DNA from: an uncultured Treponema sp.
Lineage (GTDB): Bacteria; Spirochaetota; Spirochaetia; Treponematales; Treponemataceae
Direction of reading: 5' to 3'
Assembly: GCA_947165895.1 (NCBI GenBank)
Contig: CAMVCB010000004.1
Location: forward strand, 330,591 to 394,590
Length of the DNA stretch: 64,000 nucleotides
Both the position numbers and the translations under genes were made by a program. Positions within the stretch are counted from its first letter, which is position 1. Each line of letters begins with the position of its first letter. The notes beneath the pieces are model-generated. The model saw only the letters and a program-made list of their open reading frames with translations. It was not told the origin of the DNA and did not search any database. This document shows positions 18,232-25,927 of the stretch, one piece after another.

Positions 18232-19617
18232 CTATTTGTTTTTAATGTATCGAACGTTTTTTCCCTTGCCGACTTTGCGGATTTTGCCTTCCTCAAGAAG
18301 CTGGCGTAAAATTAAGACTGCATTCGGTTGCGAGGTGTTCAGACGGTCCTCTATATCTTTGCGCGAAACAAACTGCTGACGGTTGAAGAGGGACTTTAAA
18401 GCTTCTTCGCGGATAGCTGATTTTGAAGTAGCGTAAAGGGGAGTTTGTTCGTTTACAGGAAAGCTGCCTGTATGAGCATTATGGTTATTTGCATATGAAG
18501 CAGGTTGCAAAGATCCTCCGTTTTGTTCCAAAGGAAAATTTACGTTTGGAAGAGTTACCTTAAATGCGTGACTTGAAACTTCAAATTTTGGTTTTACCTG
18601 ACAGTTTGCATAACATTCCTTGATTTTTAGGATTCCGGTTCCATAGGCTTCTATGAGCTTTAATCTGTAAAAAATGTTTGCAAGCTTTGGATTTCTAGCA
18701 ACAGAAACTCCAAGCATTATATCATCGTAAGAAATTTGAGGCACAAGCCCTCCGACAGAAATGAATTCTATGCGGTCATCAAAAATGCTGATTAAAGCAG
18801 GACTTATAACTGCGTAATCGCGGTGAACAATGGTGTTTAAAAGGGCTTCGCGAAGGGCTTCGTCGGGGTAATCTTTTTGTTCTACCCGTTCAAGACCGTG
18901 TATTTCTGCGCGGGTCCTGTTTACCATATTCAGAAGGGTGAATGCGTCATCAAGCTGTTTTAGAACTGAGCCTGAATATTCCTTTCGGTCTTTGAAAAGC
19001 GTTTTGCTGCTTCCCTGAAAAATTGCGGCTTTTATTATGTGGGGACACTGGTCTGAAAGAAGCAGCCCAAGATTTGAGAAGGTTCCATCTGAACCGATTA
19101 TTCCAAGAGATTTTTTTTGAGAGTCTCCGAAGTCTATGTTACGGCTTGCGAACTGAGCTTCTGCCAGAGAGAAGGTTAATTCCTGTGTTAAAGAGCGTTC
19201 GTTTTCATATACGAATCCGCTTGCTTCTTTTATCATTGAAAGAATTGCACTTTCGCTTGCAGGAACTGTTGAGGCGCCCTGTCGTATAAAAACACCTTCT
19301 GGTCGTATGCCTTTTGATTTAAGGTAGTAAGGGCGAGAAGTTCCGCATTGAACGGTAAGGCGGATGTAAGATTTGCCGTCGGAAAGAAGTGATTCGCATT
19401 TTGTAAAAAGAGTTATATCAGGGCTGATTGAATCGCGGATTGCATTAGTAATTTTGAGCATGGTTTCATCGGTGTCCTGAATGCCGCATACCGAGCCATC
19501 ATCTTCTATACCAAAAAACAATTCGCCGCCGTCGCTGTTTGCAAATGCGATTACAGATTTTTTGAAGTCTTCTACATATTCCCGTTTGAATTCGGTATGT
19601 AAACCTTCGCTTTTCAT
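18232..19617 (-). CDS. AlbA_2/Schlafen-type ATP-binding regulator with C-terminal HTH
   Basis: A 461-residue protein of the family often annotated as RNA-binding or ATP-binding transcriptional regulator. The N-terminal AlbA_2 domain has TEFKREY...VIAFANSDGGELFFGIEDDG (residues 8-44). The middle part has an HATPase-like region (EALLNTIVHRDYAV, IEFISVGGLVPQ). The last 60 residues form a winged helix (RQQFVSRKDIEDRLNTSQPNAVLILRQLL). Members are common in mobile and defence regions; their biochemical role is mostly unknown. A strong ribosome site GAAAGGAGG precedes the ATG. An inverted repeat spans its promoter. Confidence 0.8.
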   Translation of the reverse strand: MKSEGLHTEFKREYVEDFKKSVIAFANSDGGELFFGIEDDGSVCGIQDTDETMLKITNAIRDSISPDITLFTKCESLLSDGKSYIRLTVQCGTSRPYYLKSKGIRPEGVFIRQGASTVPASESAILSMIKEASGFVYENERSLTQELTFSLAEAQFASRNIDFGDSQKKSLGIIGSDGTFSNLGLLLSDQCPHIIKAAIFQGSSKTLFKDRKEYSGSVLKQLDDAFTLLNMVNRTRAEIHGLERVEQKDYPDEALREALLNTIVHRDYAVISPALISIFDDRIEFISVGGLVPQISYDDIMLGVSVARNPKLANIFYRLKLIEAYGTGILKIKECYANCQVKPKFEVSSHAFKVTLPNVNFPLEQNGGSLQPASYANNHNAHTGSFPVNEQTPLYATSKSAIREEALKSLFNRQQFVSRKDIEDRLNTSQPNAVLILRQLLEEGKIRKVGKGKNVRYIKNK

Positions 19618-19620
19618 ACA

Positions 19621-19692
19621 TCCTCCTTTCTAATAGTACACTGATAATTATTTTAATAATATTATTAGAATGTGTCAAATTTTATTAGAAAG
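19621..19692. promoter_or_regulatory. Inverted repeat over the AlbA-type gene promoter
   Basis: The left arm CTCCTTTCTAATA (about 19622-19634) is mirrored by TATTAGAAAG..GGAG (about 19673-19690), with the palindrome AATAATATTATT between the arms. It covers the promoter and ribosome site of the leftward gene, so it could be an operator for autoregulation. Confidence 0.45.
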
Positions 19693-19966
19693 AAGGAGGA
19701 GTTATTTTGAATGTAATTATTTTATAAAGTAACTTGCAGTTGAAACTCTAACTTGGATTTCTTTATCAAATTAATATAACAGTTGATTGGCGTACGATAA
19801 ACATTTTGGGAAACTTCCTGTATGATCATGAAGAGAGATAGAGATCAAAGCTATTTATTCAATCATTAGTTTTATATTATTAATTACAGAGTTGATTTCT
19901 TCTTCCGTCGCTTTTTCTATAAAATCGCAATTTCTTTGTGTCTAATCAAGATTTTTATCTGATCAC
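19693..19966. other. AT-rich gap with a possible gene remnant
   Basis: No intact gene. On the minus strand, at about 19865-19945, an open stretch ends in a plausible C-terminal tail (FIEKATEEEINSVINNIK) but is preceded by stops in the same frame. It may be the tail of a lost gene. Together with the nrdG fragment beside it, it marks a rearranged junction. Confidence 0.35.
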
Positions 19967-20119
19967 TTAAAATACAGCCAAAGGTTCTCCAAAATGAAAA
20001 TTCCAGGTCTCAGGCTGAAAGCAGCCCTTGCAGGCGTTACGGCATCCGCTTACAAAAAGCGAAACACGCACGCCTTCACCGTCTGCGACATCGAACTTTT
20101 TAATGGCTCCGTAATTCAT
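19967..20119 (-). pseudogene. Truncated second nrdG (first 44 codons)
   Basis: From ATG 20119 the first 44 codons encode exactly the same residues as intact nrdG, including C26/C30/C33, then diverge into six unrelated residues and a stop at 19967. The DNA differs from nrdG at about 16 of 133 positions, all silent. The fragment therefore came from a functional homologue that diverged under selection, not from a recent local copy. Its upstream layout (TATACT six bases before the ATG) copies nrdG. It cannot form the full SAM barrel. Confidence 0.88.
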
Positions 20120-20156
20120 AAGGATAGTATAGCAGATGTGACGATGATGGGGTAGT

Positions 20157-21050
20157 TTAATATCGTTGAATAAATTTCAGTTGTTTTTCATCTTTATAAT
20201 CAATCATCTTGCAAAAATCAGCAACAGAAATATATTTGATGTCAAAATCACAACCGGTATGTTCCTTAAATATATTGATTACAGGCTGCATCTGCTCATG
20301 GAAATATTCAAATTCCAAATGTTCCAAGGCAAGCTGGTGAGTGTAACGTTTTCTTGCTTTTTCCGGGATTTCTTCTGCTGGAAGCTCCCATACAACATTT
20401 AAAAGAAGTGCCTTTTTACCAGCGATTTTCTTTTCTCGTAAATAATTGTAAATAGCCAGTGTGTGGCGGAACATCTGAACACTGTCGTATTGTGAGCAGC
20501 TGATTCTTTTTCCGGCGCTTTCAAAAATTGGAAAAGTCGATTTGTCAAAATAAAATTTCTCTTCCAGATATGCGTTCTTTAATTCATGTCGAGTCCAGTT
20601 CTCAATCCATTCCATACATTTTGCTTCAATAAAAATTTCATTATTTTCATTATGAAGATATGCATCCAGATTTGCCCGAGTCGGATTTTCTTTGTAGCGG
20701 TAAGTTATTGTTTCATGTTTTAATTCATATTCTTTTTTATAGATTCCGGCAGGAATAATTGCGTTCTCCTTAAATATTACGTCATTGTTTCCAAGCAGAT
20801 TGTAAATCATTGCTGACGATGAGCGAACAGCAGACATATTCGCTTTTTTAGTTTTATCTTTTTTGCCTAATTCATCGCCATCACCGTCAAGATAGTTTTT
20901 CTTTGTCTCTTCTGACATAGGTTCAAAAAAGTTTTTTTCAAGATTTTTCAGACAGAATTCGTCATTTTCAATAAAGTCTGATTCGCTGATAAAACCTGTC
21001 TGCAAAAATCTCTTTTTTAATAAATCACAAAAATAATCCAAATAAATCAT
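20157..21050 (-). CDS. Putative PD-(D/E)XK nuclease-like protein
   Basis: A 297-residue soluble protein of unknown function. Around residues 125-145 it carries RANLDAYLHNENNEIFIEAKCMEW, a D...ExK arrangement typical of restriction-endonuclease-fold nucleases, and the rest resembles annotated putative restriction endonucleases. The nuclease call is inference from this motif. The gene lies 11 bases after the WYL regulator gene on the same strand, and its start is ATG 21050 with AGGAGG just upstream. It is probably co-transcribed with the WYL gene and under its control. Confidence 0.6.
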   Translation of the reverse strand: MIYLDYFCDLLKKRFLQTGFISESDFIENDEFCLKNLEKNFFEPMSEETKKNYLDGDGDELGKKDKTKKANMSAVRSSSAMIYNLLGNNDVIFKENAIIPAGIYKKEYELKHETITYRYKENPTRANLDAYLHNENNEIFIEAKCMEWIENWTRHELKNAYLEEKFYFDKSTFPIFESAGKRISCSQYDSVQMFRHTLAIYNYLREKKIAGKKALLLNVVWELPAEEIPEKARKRYTHQLALEHLEFEYFHEQMQPVINIFKEHTGCDFDIKYISVADFCKMIDYKDEKQLKFIQRY

Positions 21051-21061
21051 AAATCCTCCTG

Positions 21062-22087
21062 CTATTCACTTTTTCCGCTGTCTAGTTTTTTCATTGTTTC
21101 ATAAGTTCCCTGTACCCGTTTCTTCCATTCCTCAACAAGTTCCGGCGGTTCTATAGGATAGGCTTCCGGACTCCACTGCATTATCCAGTTCAAAATAGGC
21201 TTTGACTGATTGCTTAGAAAAGTCATTTCAATTCCACCGTTTTTTTCATCAGCAGTGATAACCTGATTTTTTGCCCAGATTTTGTCCTGCACAAAATTAG
21301 CTGCATATCCTGAAAAATGAATCTTATAAGTTTGTGTTTTTTCATCGGTATAGCAACCGAAAGTTCCGCTTACTGTATCTCTATAATCAAAATCACGGGG
21401 AAGTTCAAAAAATTCTTGCTTTCCTTCGTGGAAGGTTATGTTCTTTATGTTTGAAAGTGCAAAAAGACGTTTTTTATTTTTTGCTGCCTTGTCGCGAATA
21501 TTCAAAGTATAATCAAAGCCGTATAGGTTCCAGTTTCCTGCATCAAAAATCAACTGATAGGGCTGAACTGTGTGTTTGTGATATTCTCCATTTTTAGATT
21601 TTCTGGCGCGATATTCAAATGAAATGTTGCGATTTTCTGAGATTGCCTTACGCAAAGTAAGCCAGAGCTCAAGTGAAAATTGAGCCATTGGTTGGCCCAT
21701 AAAAATTATACGGTCTGAAAGGTCATGTTTTGAATGATGTAAGTTATGACACCCTAATGCTTCATAATAAAAAGGCGTGCCGTCAAAAGATTCAATTAGA
21801 TTCTGAGTGAGTTTGTGAGCTGTTTCTTGTAACTTACTGGCTTCTGCTTCTTCCCAGGTTTTCTCTGGATAGCAGTAGGTATTACCGTTGATACGCTCCC
21901 AGTTTCCTACAATTTCTTTAAGACTGAGTAAATCACGAGAAACTGTTGCATGGCTTGCACTATATCCATGCTGACGCAAAATTTGCTGCAATTCTTCAAG
22001 TGTTTTTCCGCCTTGATTAATTGCGCGATCGATAATATTAATTCTACTCATCGCGGTTTGTTGTCTGGCAAAACGTCCTCTTCTCAT
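21062..22087 (-). CDS. WYL-domain transcriptional regulator
   Basis: A 341-residue regulator. The N-terminal winged helix (KTLEELQQILRQHGYSASHATVSRDLLSLKEI) is followed by a WYL domain (ISFEYRARKS...HTVQPYQLIFDAGNWNLYGFD, about residues 150-200) and a C-terminal WCX-like region. Relatives such as CapW and BrxR control phage-defence operons. ATG 22087 is firm: it overlaps the stop of the upstream gene as ATGA and has GCGAGG seven bases before it. TATAAT (22108-22113, minus) preceded by an inverted repeat at 22122-22138 gives it an internal promoter, so autoregulation is likely. Confidence 0.85.
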   Translation of the reverse strand: MRRGRFARQQTAMSRINIIDRAINQGGKTLEELQQILRQHGYSASHATVSRDLLSLKEIVGNWERINGNTYCYPEKTWEEAEASKLQETAHKLTQNLIESFDGTPFYYEALGCHNLHHSKHDLSDRIIFMGQPMAQFSLELWLTLRKAISENRNISFEYRARKSKNGEYHKHTVQPYQLIFDAGNWNLYGFDYTLNIRDKAAKNKKRLFALSNIKNITFHEGKQEFFELPRDFDYRDTVSGTFGCYTDEKTQTYKIHFSGYAANFVQDKIWAKNQVITADEKNGGIEMTFLSNQSKPILNWIMQWSPEAYPIEPPELVEEWKKRVQGTYETMKKLDSGKSE

Positions 22088-22869
22088 TTCTGTACCTCGC
22101 CGCATATATTATAACATATACTTCTCACATTTTGAGAAATAACATCTTTTACCTGATAATATGGGGAGAATTTTCTGCTAATTTCTATCCGAAGATATTT
22201 TTTCTTGAATTCACAGAAATAATTTTTTAAATCTGGATTTAAATTTGCTTTGTTTACTAAATCATCAAGGAACAAGAGTTGAAGCTTTCTTCGCTGCAAA
22301 AAAGAAAATGCTGAAAAAATTTTTAAGATTCTTGCATATAAGTCTTTTCTGAATTTTGGAATGATGATGTGAACCTTCCCGGTTTCCAAAAGTTTAGCAA
22401 TCTCATTCTCTAAAAAATCGATATTGTCTTCCATAAATAAAACTCTGAAATAATGCTTGTCTGCACCTTTTTTGATGAAAAATATCGGTGCATTTTCCTG
22501 TCCGCATTTTGGTGTCTGTTCAAATCCAAAACTGATTTTCTTACAGTGTGGAATTAAAACGGAGCAAAAATTTTCTGTCATAAGCGGAACAAAAAGGTTA
22601 AGTGCCAGAATTGGTGTTGAATCCAAAAACTGAATTCTTTCACCAAGCATCACTGGTGAACGGTCGTAGAGTTTTATAAATTGTTGGCTTAAAGCGATTC
22701 CATAGTCCTTATCTATAAGATTCAGTCCGGCTTCTTTCAGAGGAAGTGCATCTGGAAATAGTGTAATAATGTTGTTTTCCTCTTCGGAATAGCATTCTGT
22801 AATTCCAAGAGTCTGTTCTTTATATTTCTGAAAATGCTTTCTGATATTTTGAGTTTCAACCTTTGTCAA
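22084..22869 (-). CDS. Unknown island protein upstream of the WYL gene
   Basis: A 261-residue soluble protein that I do not recognise. It has no membrane segments and no obvious catalytic motif. It is rich in charged helices, with a hydrophobic FIKKGADKHYFRVLFMED block and a lysine-rich C-terminal third. It is translationally coupled to the WYL regulator (ATGA overlap), so the two are likely to act together. The track of the frame allows GTG 22881, but TTG 22869 has GGAGAAG at the right distance and is preferred. Its promoter carries predicted WYL operator 2. Confidence 0.6.
   Translation of the reverse strand: MTKVETQNIRKHFQKYKEQTLGITECYSEEENNIITLFPDALPLKEAGLNLIDKDYGIALSQQFIKLYDRSPVMLGERIQFLDSTPILALNLFVPLMTENFCSVLIPHCKKISFGFEQTPKCGQENAPIFFIKKGADKHYFRVLFMEDNIDFLENEIAKLLETGKVHIIIPKFRKDLYARILKIFSAFSFLQRRKLQLLFLDDLVNKANLNPDLKNYFCEFKKKYLRIEISRKFSPYYQVKDVISQNVRSICYNICGEVQK
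22122..22138. promoter_or_regulatory. Predicted WYL operator 1 (WYL gene)
   Basis: TTCTCA-CATTT-TGAGAA. It lies inside the 3' end of the upstream gene. It ends eight bases from the TATAAT of the WYL promoter, taking the place of a -35 box. Confidence 0.6.
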
Positions 22870-22923
22870 TTTCTTCTCCACGATAAGAAAATTAATTTGA
22901 TAGGTGGAGTATATAAAATCGAT

Positions 22924-22940
22924 TTCTCATGTTTTGAGAG
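22924..22940. promoter_or_regulatory. Predicted WYL operator 2 (divergent gap)
   Basis: TTCTCA-TGTTT-TGAGAG, with one mismatch in the last base. It sits between the leftward unknown gene and the rightward nuclease-like gene. A TATATA/TATACT -10 box for the leftward gene lies 8-10 bases away; TATAAT (22998-23003) serves the rightward gene. Confidence 0.6.
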
Positions 22941-23025
22941 ACAGAGTTGATAAGATACCACTAAAAAAAGATTTGCTTTTTTTTTACAGATGTATGGTAT
23001 AATTCATTTATTAGGGGGATTTTTT

Positions 23026-23952
23026 ATGCGTACAATTTCAGAAAATTTTCAAAAAATTTTGATGTCGGAAAAATTAAAACCTTTGATGGATAAAATAAGA
23101 GAAGACACAACTTTGGATTTCGAAATTAGAAATGAAAGGATTGAAATATATTATAGAGGACTTGAATTATTCTCTATTTATTATCCAAACAATAAATGTT
23201 TATTCAAGTTTAATGAGAAACTTAATTTTAAAGATATGGATGATACGGATTCTTCCATCGAAGAAATTCTGGAAAATTTTATCCCAAAAGGCAAAGATAA
23301 GTTGGAAAAATATGTAGATTCGGAAGAAGAATCGCAACAGATAATTATTCGTGAGAACAATTTGTCAACAAAAGCTGATCAAACGAGTTATTATATTGCA
23401 GATATCGAATACAAAATCAATATTCCTAAGCTAAGATTTGATTTGCTTGCTGTAAAATCCATAAAAGATCAAAAGGACAGAAAAACACCTCCGAAATCAT
23501 TTGCAATTATTGAGTTGAAGTATGGTGCTGAATCAGCTATTAACTCTGGCAAACAAAGTAAATCTGATTTGAAAAATCATTTTGCAGATTTATCGGAATT
23601 TATAAAACAAAATAAGAATTGGAAAGAAGAATTAAAGGCGCAAATAAGATATTCTTTTAATTTAAAATGGACTTTGAATGTATTAAGACGTCCAAAACAA
23701 GATTTGTGTGTTGGAGAGAATGATTTAGATGATAAACCTGAATACATAATAATTCTTGCAAATTATAAGGCTAATGAATTAAGAACGAAACCTGAAAAAT
23801 TGATAAACACATTAAAGAATATTAAAGAGTCTTATTCTAATGTTTTTGAAGCATTTGATGTGAAAATCGCTGTAGCTGTTTTCGTGGGGTATGGTTTATA
23901 CTCAGAATACATGAAGCCGTATAATGACTTTATAGCAGAATTGGAAAAATAA
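23026..23952 (+). CDS. Putative nuclease-like island protein
   Basis: A 308-residue soluble protein of unknown function. Residues around 140-170 read LRFDLLAVKS...KSFAIIELKYG, a D...ExK pattern compatible with a PD-(D/E)XK nuclease core. This is inference only. The N-terminal 50 residues (MRTISENFQKIL...TTLDFEIR) recur in the broken copy just downstream, so the gene was duplicated. The ATG at 23026 has AGGGGG eight bases upstream and TATAAT at 22998-23003. Composition is clearly more AT-rich than the core genes. A terminator follows at 23976. Confidence 0.6.
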   Translation: MRTISENFQKILMSEKLKPLMDKIREDTTLDFEIRNERIEIYYRGLELFSIYYPNNKCLFKFNEKLNFKDMDDTDSSIEEILENFIPKGKDKLEKYVDSEEESQQIIIRENNLSTKADQTSYYIADIEYKINIPKLRFDLLAVKSIKDQKDRKTPPKSFAIIELKYGAESAINSGKQSKSDLKNHFADLSEFIKQNKNWKEELKAQIRYSFNLKWTLNVLRRPKQDLCVGENDLDDKPEYIIILANYKANELRTKPEKLINTLKNIKESYSNVFEAFDVKIAVAVFVGYGLYSEYMKPYNDFIAELEK

Positions 23953-23975
23953 ACAATAAACAAAGATTTAGTGCT

Positions 23976-24009
23976 AACCGCGGGAATAAATCTCGCGGTT
24001 ATTTTTTTT
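23976..24009 (+). terminator. Terminator of the nuclease-like gene
   Basis: AACCGCG (23976-23982) pairs with CGCGGTT (23994-24000), followed by ATTTTTTTT. Confidence 0.85.
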
Positions 24010-24019
24010 GTATCTCTAA

Positions 24020-24034
24020 TTCTCAAAATGAGAG
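24020..24034. promoter_or_regulatory. Predicted WYL operator 3 (pseudogene promoter)
   Basis: TTCTCA-AAA-TGAGAG. The half-sites match the others but the spacer is three, not five, bases. This may be a decayed site, as the gene it serves is itself broken. Confidence 0.45.
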
Positions 24035-24085
24035 AAATTGATTTGTTATTATTTGTCCATAATCAATGCACAGGAGGCTTTGTTT

Positions 24086-24382
24086 ATGCGAGCAATTTCA
24101 GAAAATTTTGAGAAGTTTTTGCAGTCAGATGAATTAAAACCTTTGATGAATAAAATCAAAGTTGATTCAACTTTAGATTTTGAAATTAGAGAAGATAAAT
24201 ATGAGATTTAGTACAGAGGCGCTGAAATATTTTCGATAGAAGAAAAAGACGGCAAATTTTATTTTACCAAGCAACCAAATCACTATATAAAATCTGAAGA
24301 TGAATTGATAACGCCAGCCACGATTTCCAAATATATATGTGTCGAAATCCCTAAAAGAAAAGATATCTTTGATTGCATATGA
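24086..24382 (+). pseudogene. Decayed paralogue of the nuclease-like gene
   Basis: From ATG 24086 (GGAGG upstream) the frame gives 41 residues closely matching the start of the 23026 gene (MRAISENFEKFLQSDELKPL versus MRTISENFQKILMSEKLKPL). A TAG at 24209-24211 then replaces the tyrosine codon of the intact copy. The same frame continues with YRGAEIFSI, still related, before drifting and ending at TGA 24380-24382. The nuclease motif region is missing, so the copy is both truncated and stopped. It keeps its own promoter and predicted operator. Confidence 0.85.
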
Positions 24383-24400
24383 AAATAATTATCTAAGCCC

Positions 24401-24425
24401 TGATTTCTCAAACTGTGAGAAATCA
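24401..24425. promoter_or_regulatory. Predicted WYL operator 4
   Basis: A perfect inverted repeat with ten-base arms TGATTTCTCA and TGAGAAATCA separated by AACTG. A TATTAT -10 box lies ten bases beyond the central TGAGAA. This is the best copy of the island operator. Confidence 0.7.
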
Positions 24426-24468
24426 ATTTGGTATTATTCGCCCATAATTTAGGAAACGGAGGTTTTAT

Positions 24469-25179
24469 ATGTTTGATGATATCAAAAGCATTTTTACGTC
24501 ACGAAGCTTTAATTACCGTTTAAAACAGATTAAGCATAAAAAATCCGAAGAAAAAATAATGCGGGCTGAATACCGCCGGTTGCGGAGTTTTACCCCAATC
24601 AAAAAATTACTGTATTCAAAGGAAATGATTGCACTGTATATACTTTTTGGAATCGAAGTTCTTAATCTTCTTGTTTTATTATTTGTAAAATTTTATCCAA
24701 CTCCCGTGTCACTGAAAGATGCAAATATTTTGATTAGAGTTATTCGATTTTTAGGAGACTTTGTATTTCTAATTATTTATTTTGTTATTGCGTTGATGAA
24801 AGAATACTTATGGGCTTGCATTATTTTTTCATTGCTTTGTGTTTTCGTATTTATAAAATTAACTGCTGTTTTTCTGAAGTGGAAAAATCAGGATAGGGCA
24901 ATGAAAATAGTTCTGGAAAAAATCTGCCGAAAGTGTGGTTGTTTTTCTGTGGTGCGGATAGATGAAGTTTTAGTTAATGAGTCAGAATGTGTTGCATCGG
25001 AAACTGAATTTCAGCCAGTTGTAACTACATCTGCCAGAACTGGACATGTAATATCAGAAACTTATGTTCCTGTTCAAGATGTTTATACAAAGGTTACTCA
25101 GCATATCCGCGATGAATATTGCTGTAAGCGTTGTGGTGACAGGTTTGCCATGCAGCGTGTTCTTACTTTTAGAAGATAA
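24469..25179 (+). CDS. Membrane protein with C-terminal zinc-ribbon-like motif
   Basis: A 236-residue protein of unknown function. It starts with a basic cytoplasmic stretch, followed by three hydrophobic segments (about residues 47-70, 88-108 and 111-135). A C-terminal soluble part has paired cysteines CRKCGC near 149-154 and CCKRCG near 221-226, which could together bind one zinc. GGAGG precedes the ATG, and predicted WYL operator 4 is in its promoter. The next gene begins 16 bases downstream, so the two form an operon. Zinc-ribbon membrane proteins are common in defence loci, but no function can be assigned. Confidence 0.65.
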   Translation: MFDDIKSIFTSRSFNYRLKQIKHKKSEEKIMRAEYRRLRSFTPIKKLLYSKEMIALYILFGIEVLNLLVLLFVKFYPTPVSLKDANILIRVIRFLGDFVFLIIYFVIALMKEYLWACIIFSLLCVFVFIKLTAVFLKWKNQDRAMKIVLEKICRKCGCFSVVRIDEVLVNESECVASETEFQPVVTTSARTGHVISETYVPVQDVYTKVTQHIRDEYCCKRCGDRFAMQRVLTFRR

Positions 25180-25195
25180 TTTCAGGGGGTATTTT

Positions 25196-25816
25196 ATGAT
25201 TAAATTTGAAAACAGAATTTCACAGATGTCGGAAGAAGCGATTTTAAAAACGCAGAAGGTTAATGCTCAAATATGCAAGGTGTTTTTAGATGAAGAACTT
25301 GACTGCACAAAAAACGCTGAATATTTGCATTCTCGTTTTGAAGAAAAGTTCCAGAAGTTTTTACACGATTTTTACGCATCAGAAGTTTTCGGAGATGAAG
25401 AAACAAAAAGAAAACTTTCGCAAAAAATATTTGAAAATCCACAGGTTAAGGTTCATCGTCTTGAAGAAATTGATTCGGAACTTCCGCAGATATTTAAATC
25501 GCAGTTTTACAGTTTTGATGTATTTCTGAAACTTGATAACCGGGCAATTCAAAAAATCCTGAGGGATGTGAATGGGAATGATTTGGCGATGGCGCTGAAA
25601 GGTGAATGTGAAGAGCTACAAAATAAATTCTTTAGAAATATGTCAAAAGAAGCGGCTGAGTTTATAAAGGAAGATATGGAATTTCTCAGCCCAGTTTATA
25701 AATCGACTGTAATTTCTGCACAACAGAAAATTCTTGATGTTGTTTATAAATTGAAGGAATCAAAAGATATTGCTGTTCCAGATTATTCTGCTGAGGACAT
25801 TATTTTAGACATTTAA
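25196..25816 (+). CDS. Unknown helical protein, last gene of the island
   Basis: A 206-residue soluble, strongly helical and charged protein without recognisable motifs. It has several lysine/glutamate-rich amphipathic helices (FENRISQMSEEAILKTQKV, FHDFYASEVFGDEETKRKL in outline) suggestive of a coiled-coil or partner protein. The start ATG 25196 has CAGGGGG eight bases upstream. It follows the membrane-protein gene closely and should share its predicted WYL-controlled promoter. A longer reading in this frame from 25064 overlaps that gene and lacks a ribosome site. Confidence 0.6.
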   Translation: MIKFENRISQMSEEAILKTQKVNAQICKVFLDEELDCTKNAEYLHSRFEEKFQKFLHDFYASEVFGDEETKRKLSQKIFENPQVKVHRLEEIDSELPQIFKSQFYSFDVFLKLDNRAIQKILRDVNGNDLAMALKGECEELQNKFFRNMSKEAAEFIKEDMEFLSPVYKSTVISAQQKILDVVYKLKESKDIAVPDYSAEDIILDI

Positions 25817-25828
25817 GTTGTGCTGTGT

Positions 25829-25925
25829 TAAAAAGCAGGCGTTGCGGGCGGCGTTTGAGCCCGCTGGGTGGGGTAGCGGAAGACCGCGTAGCGGGCTGAA
25901 GCGAGGGGCGGGGCTCCGCCCCACA
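25829..25925. repeat. GC-rich hairpin repeat, copy A
   Basis: A GC-rich non-coding block in the convergent gap between the island and nrdD. It has a GCGGGC/GCCCGC hairpin, the core GGTAGCGGAAGACCG (25872-25886) and a terminal GGGGCGGGGCTCCGCCCC-type hairpin. The core recurs in copies B and C. It probably works as a two-way terminator. Confidence 0.7.
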
Positions 25926-25927
25926 TC

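Noticed and set aside
19967..20119. Second functional nrdG
   Set aside because: Only 44 of 165 residues are kept before the frame ends; it cannot fold as a full radical-SAM enzyme.
25064..25195. Upstream extension of the 25196 gene
   Set aside because: It overlaps the preceding gene and lacks a ribosome site, while ATG 25196 has a strong one.
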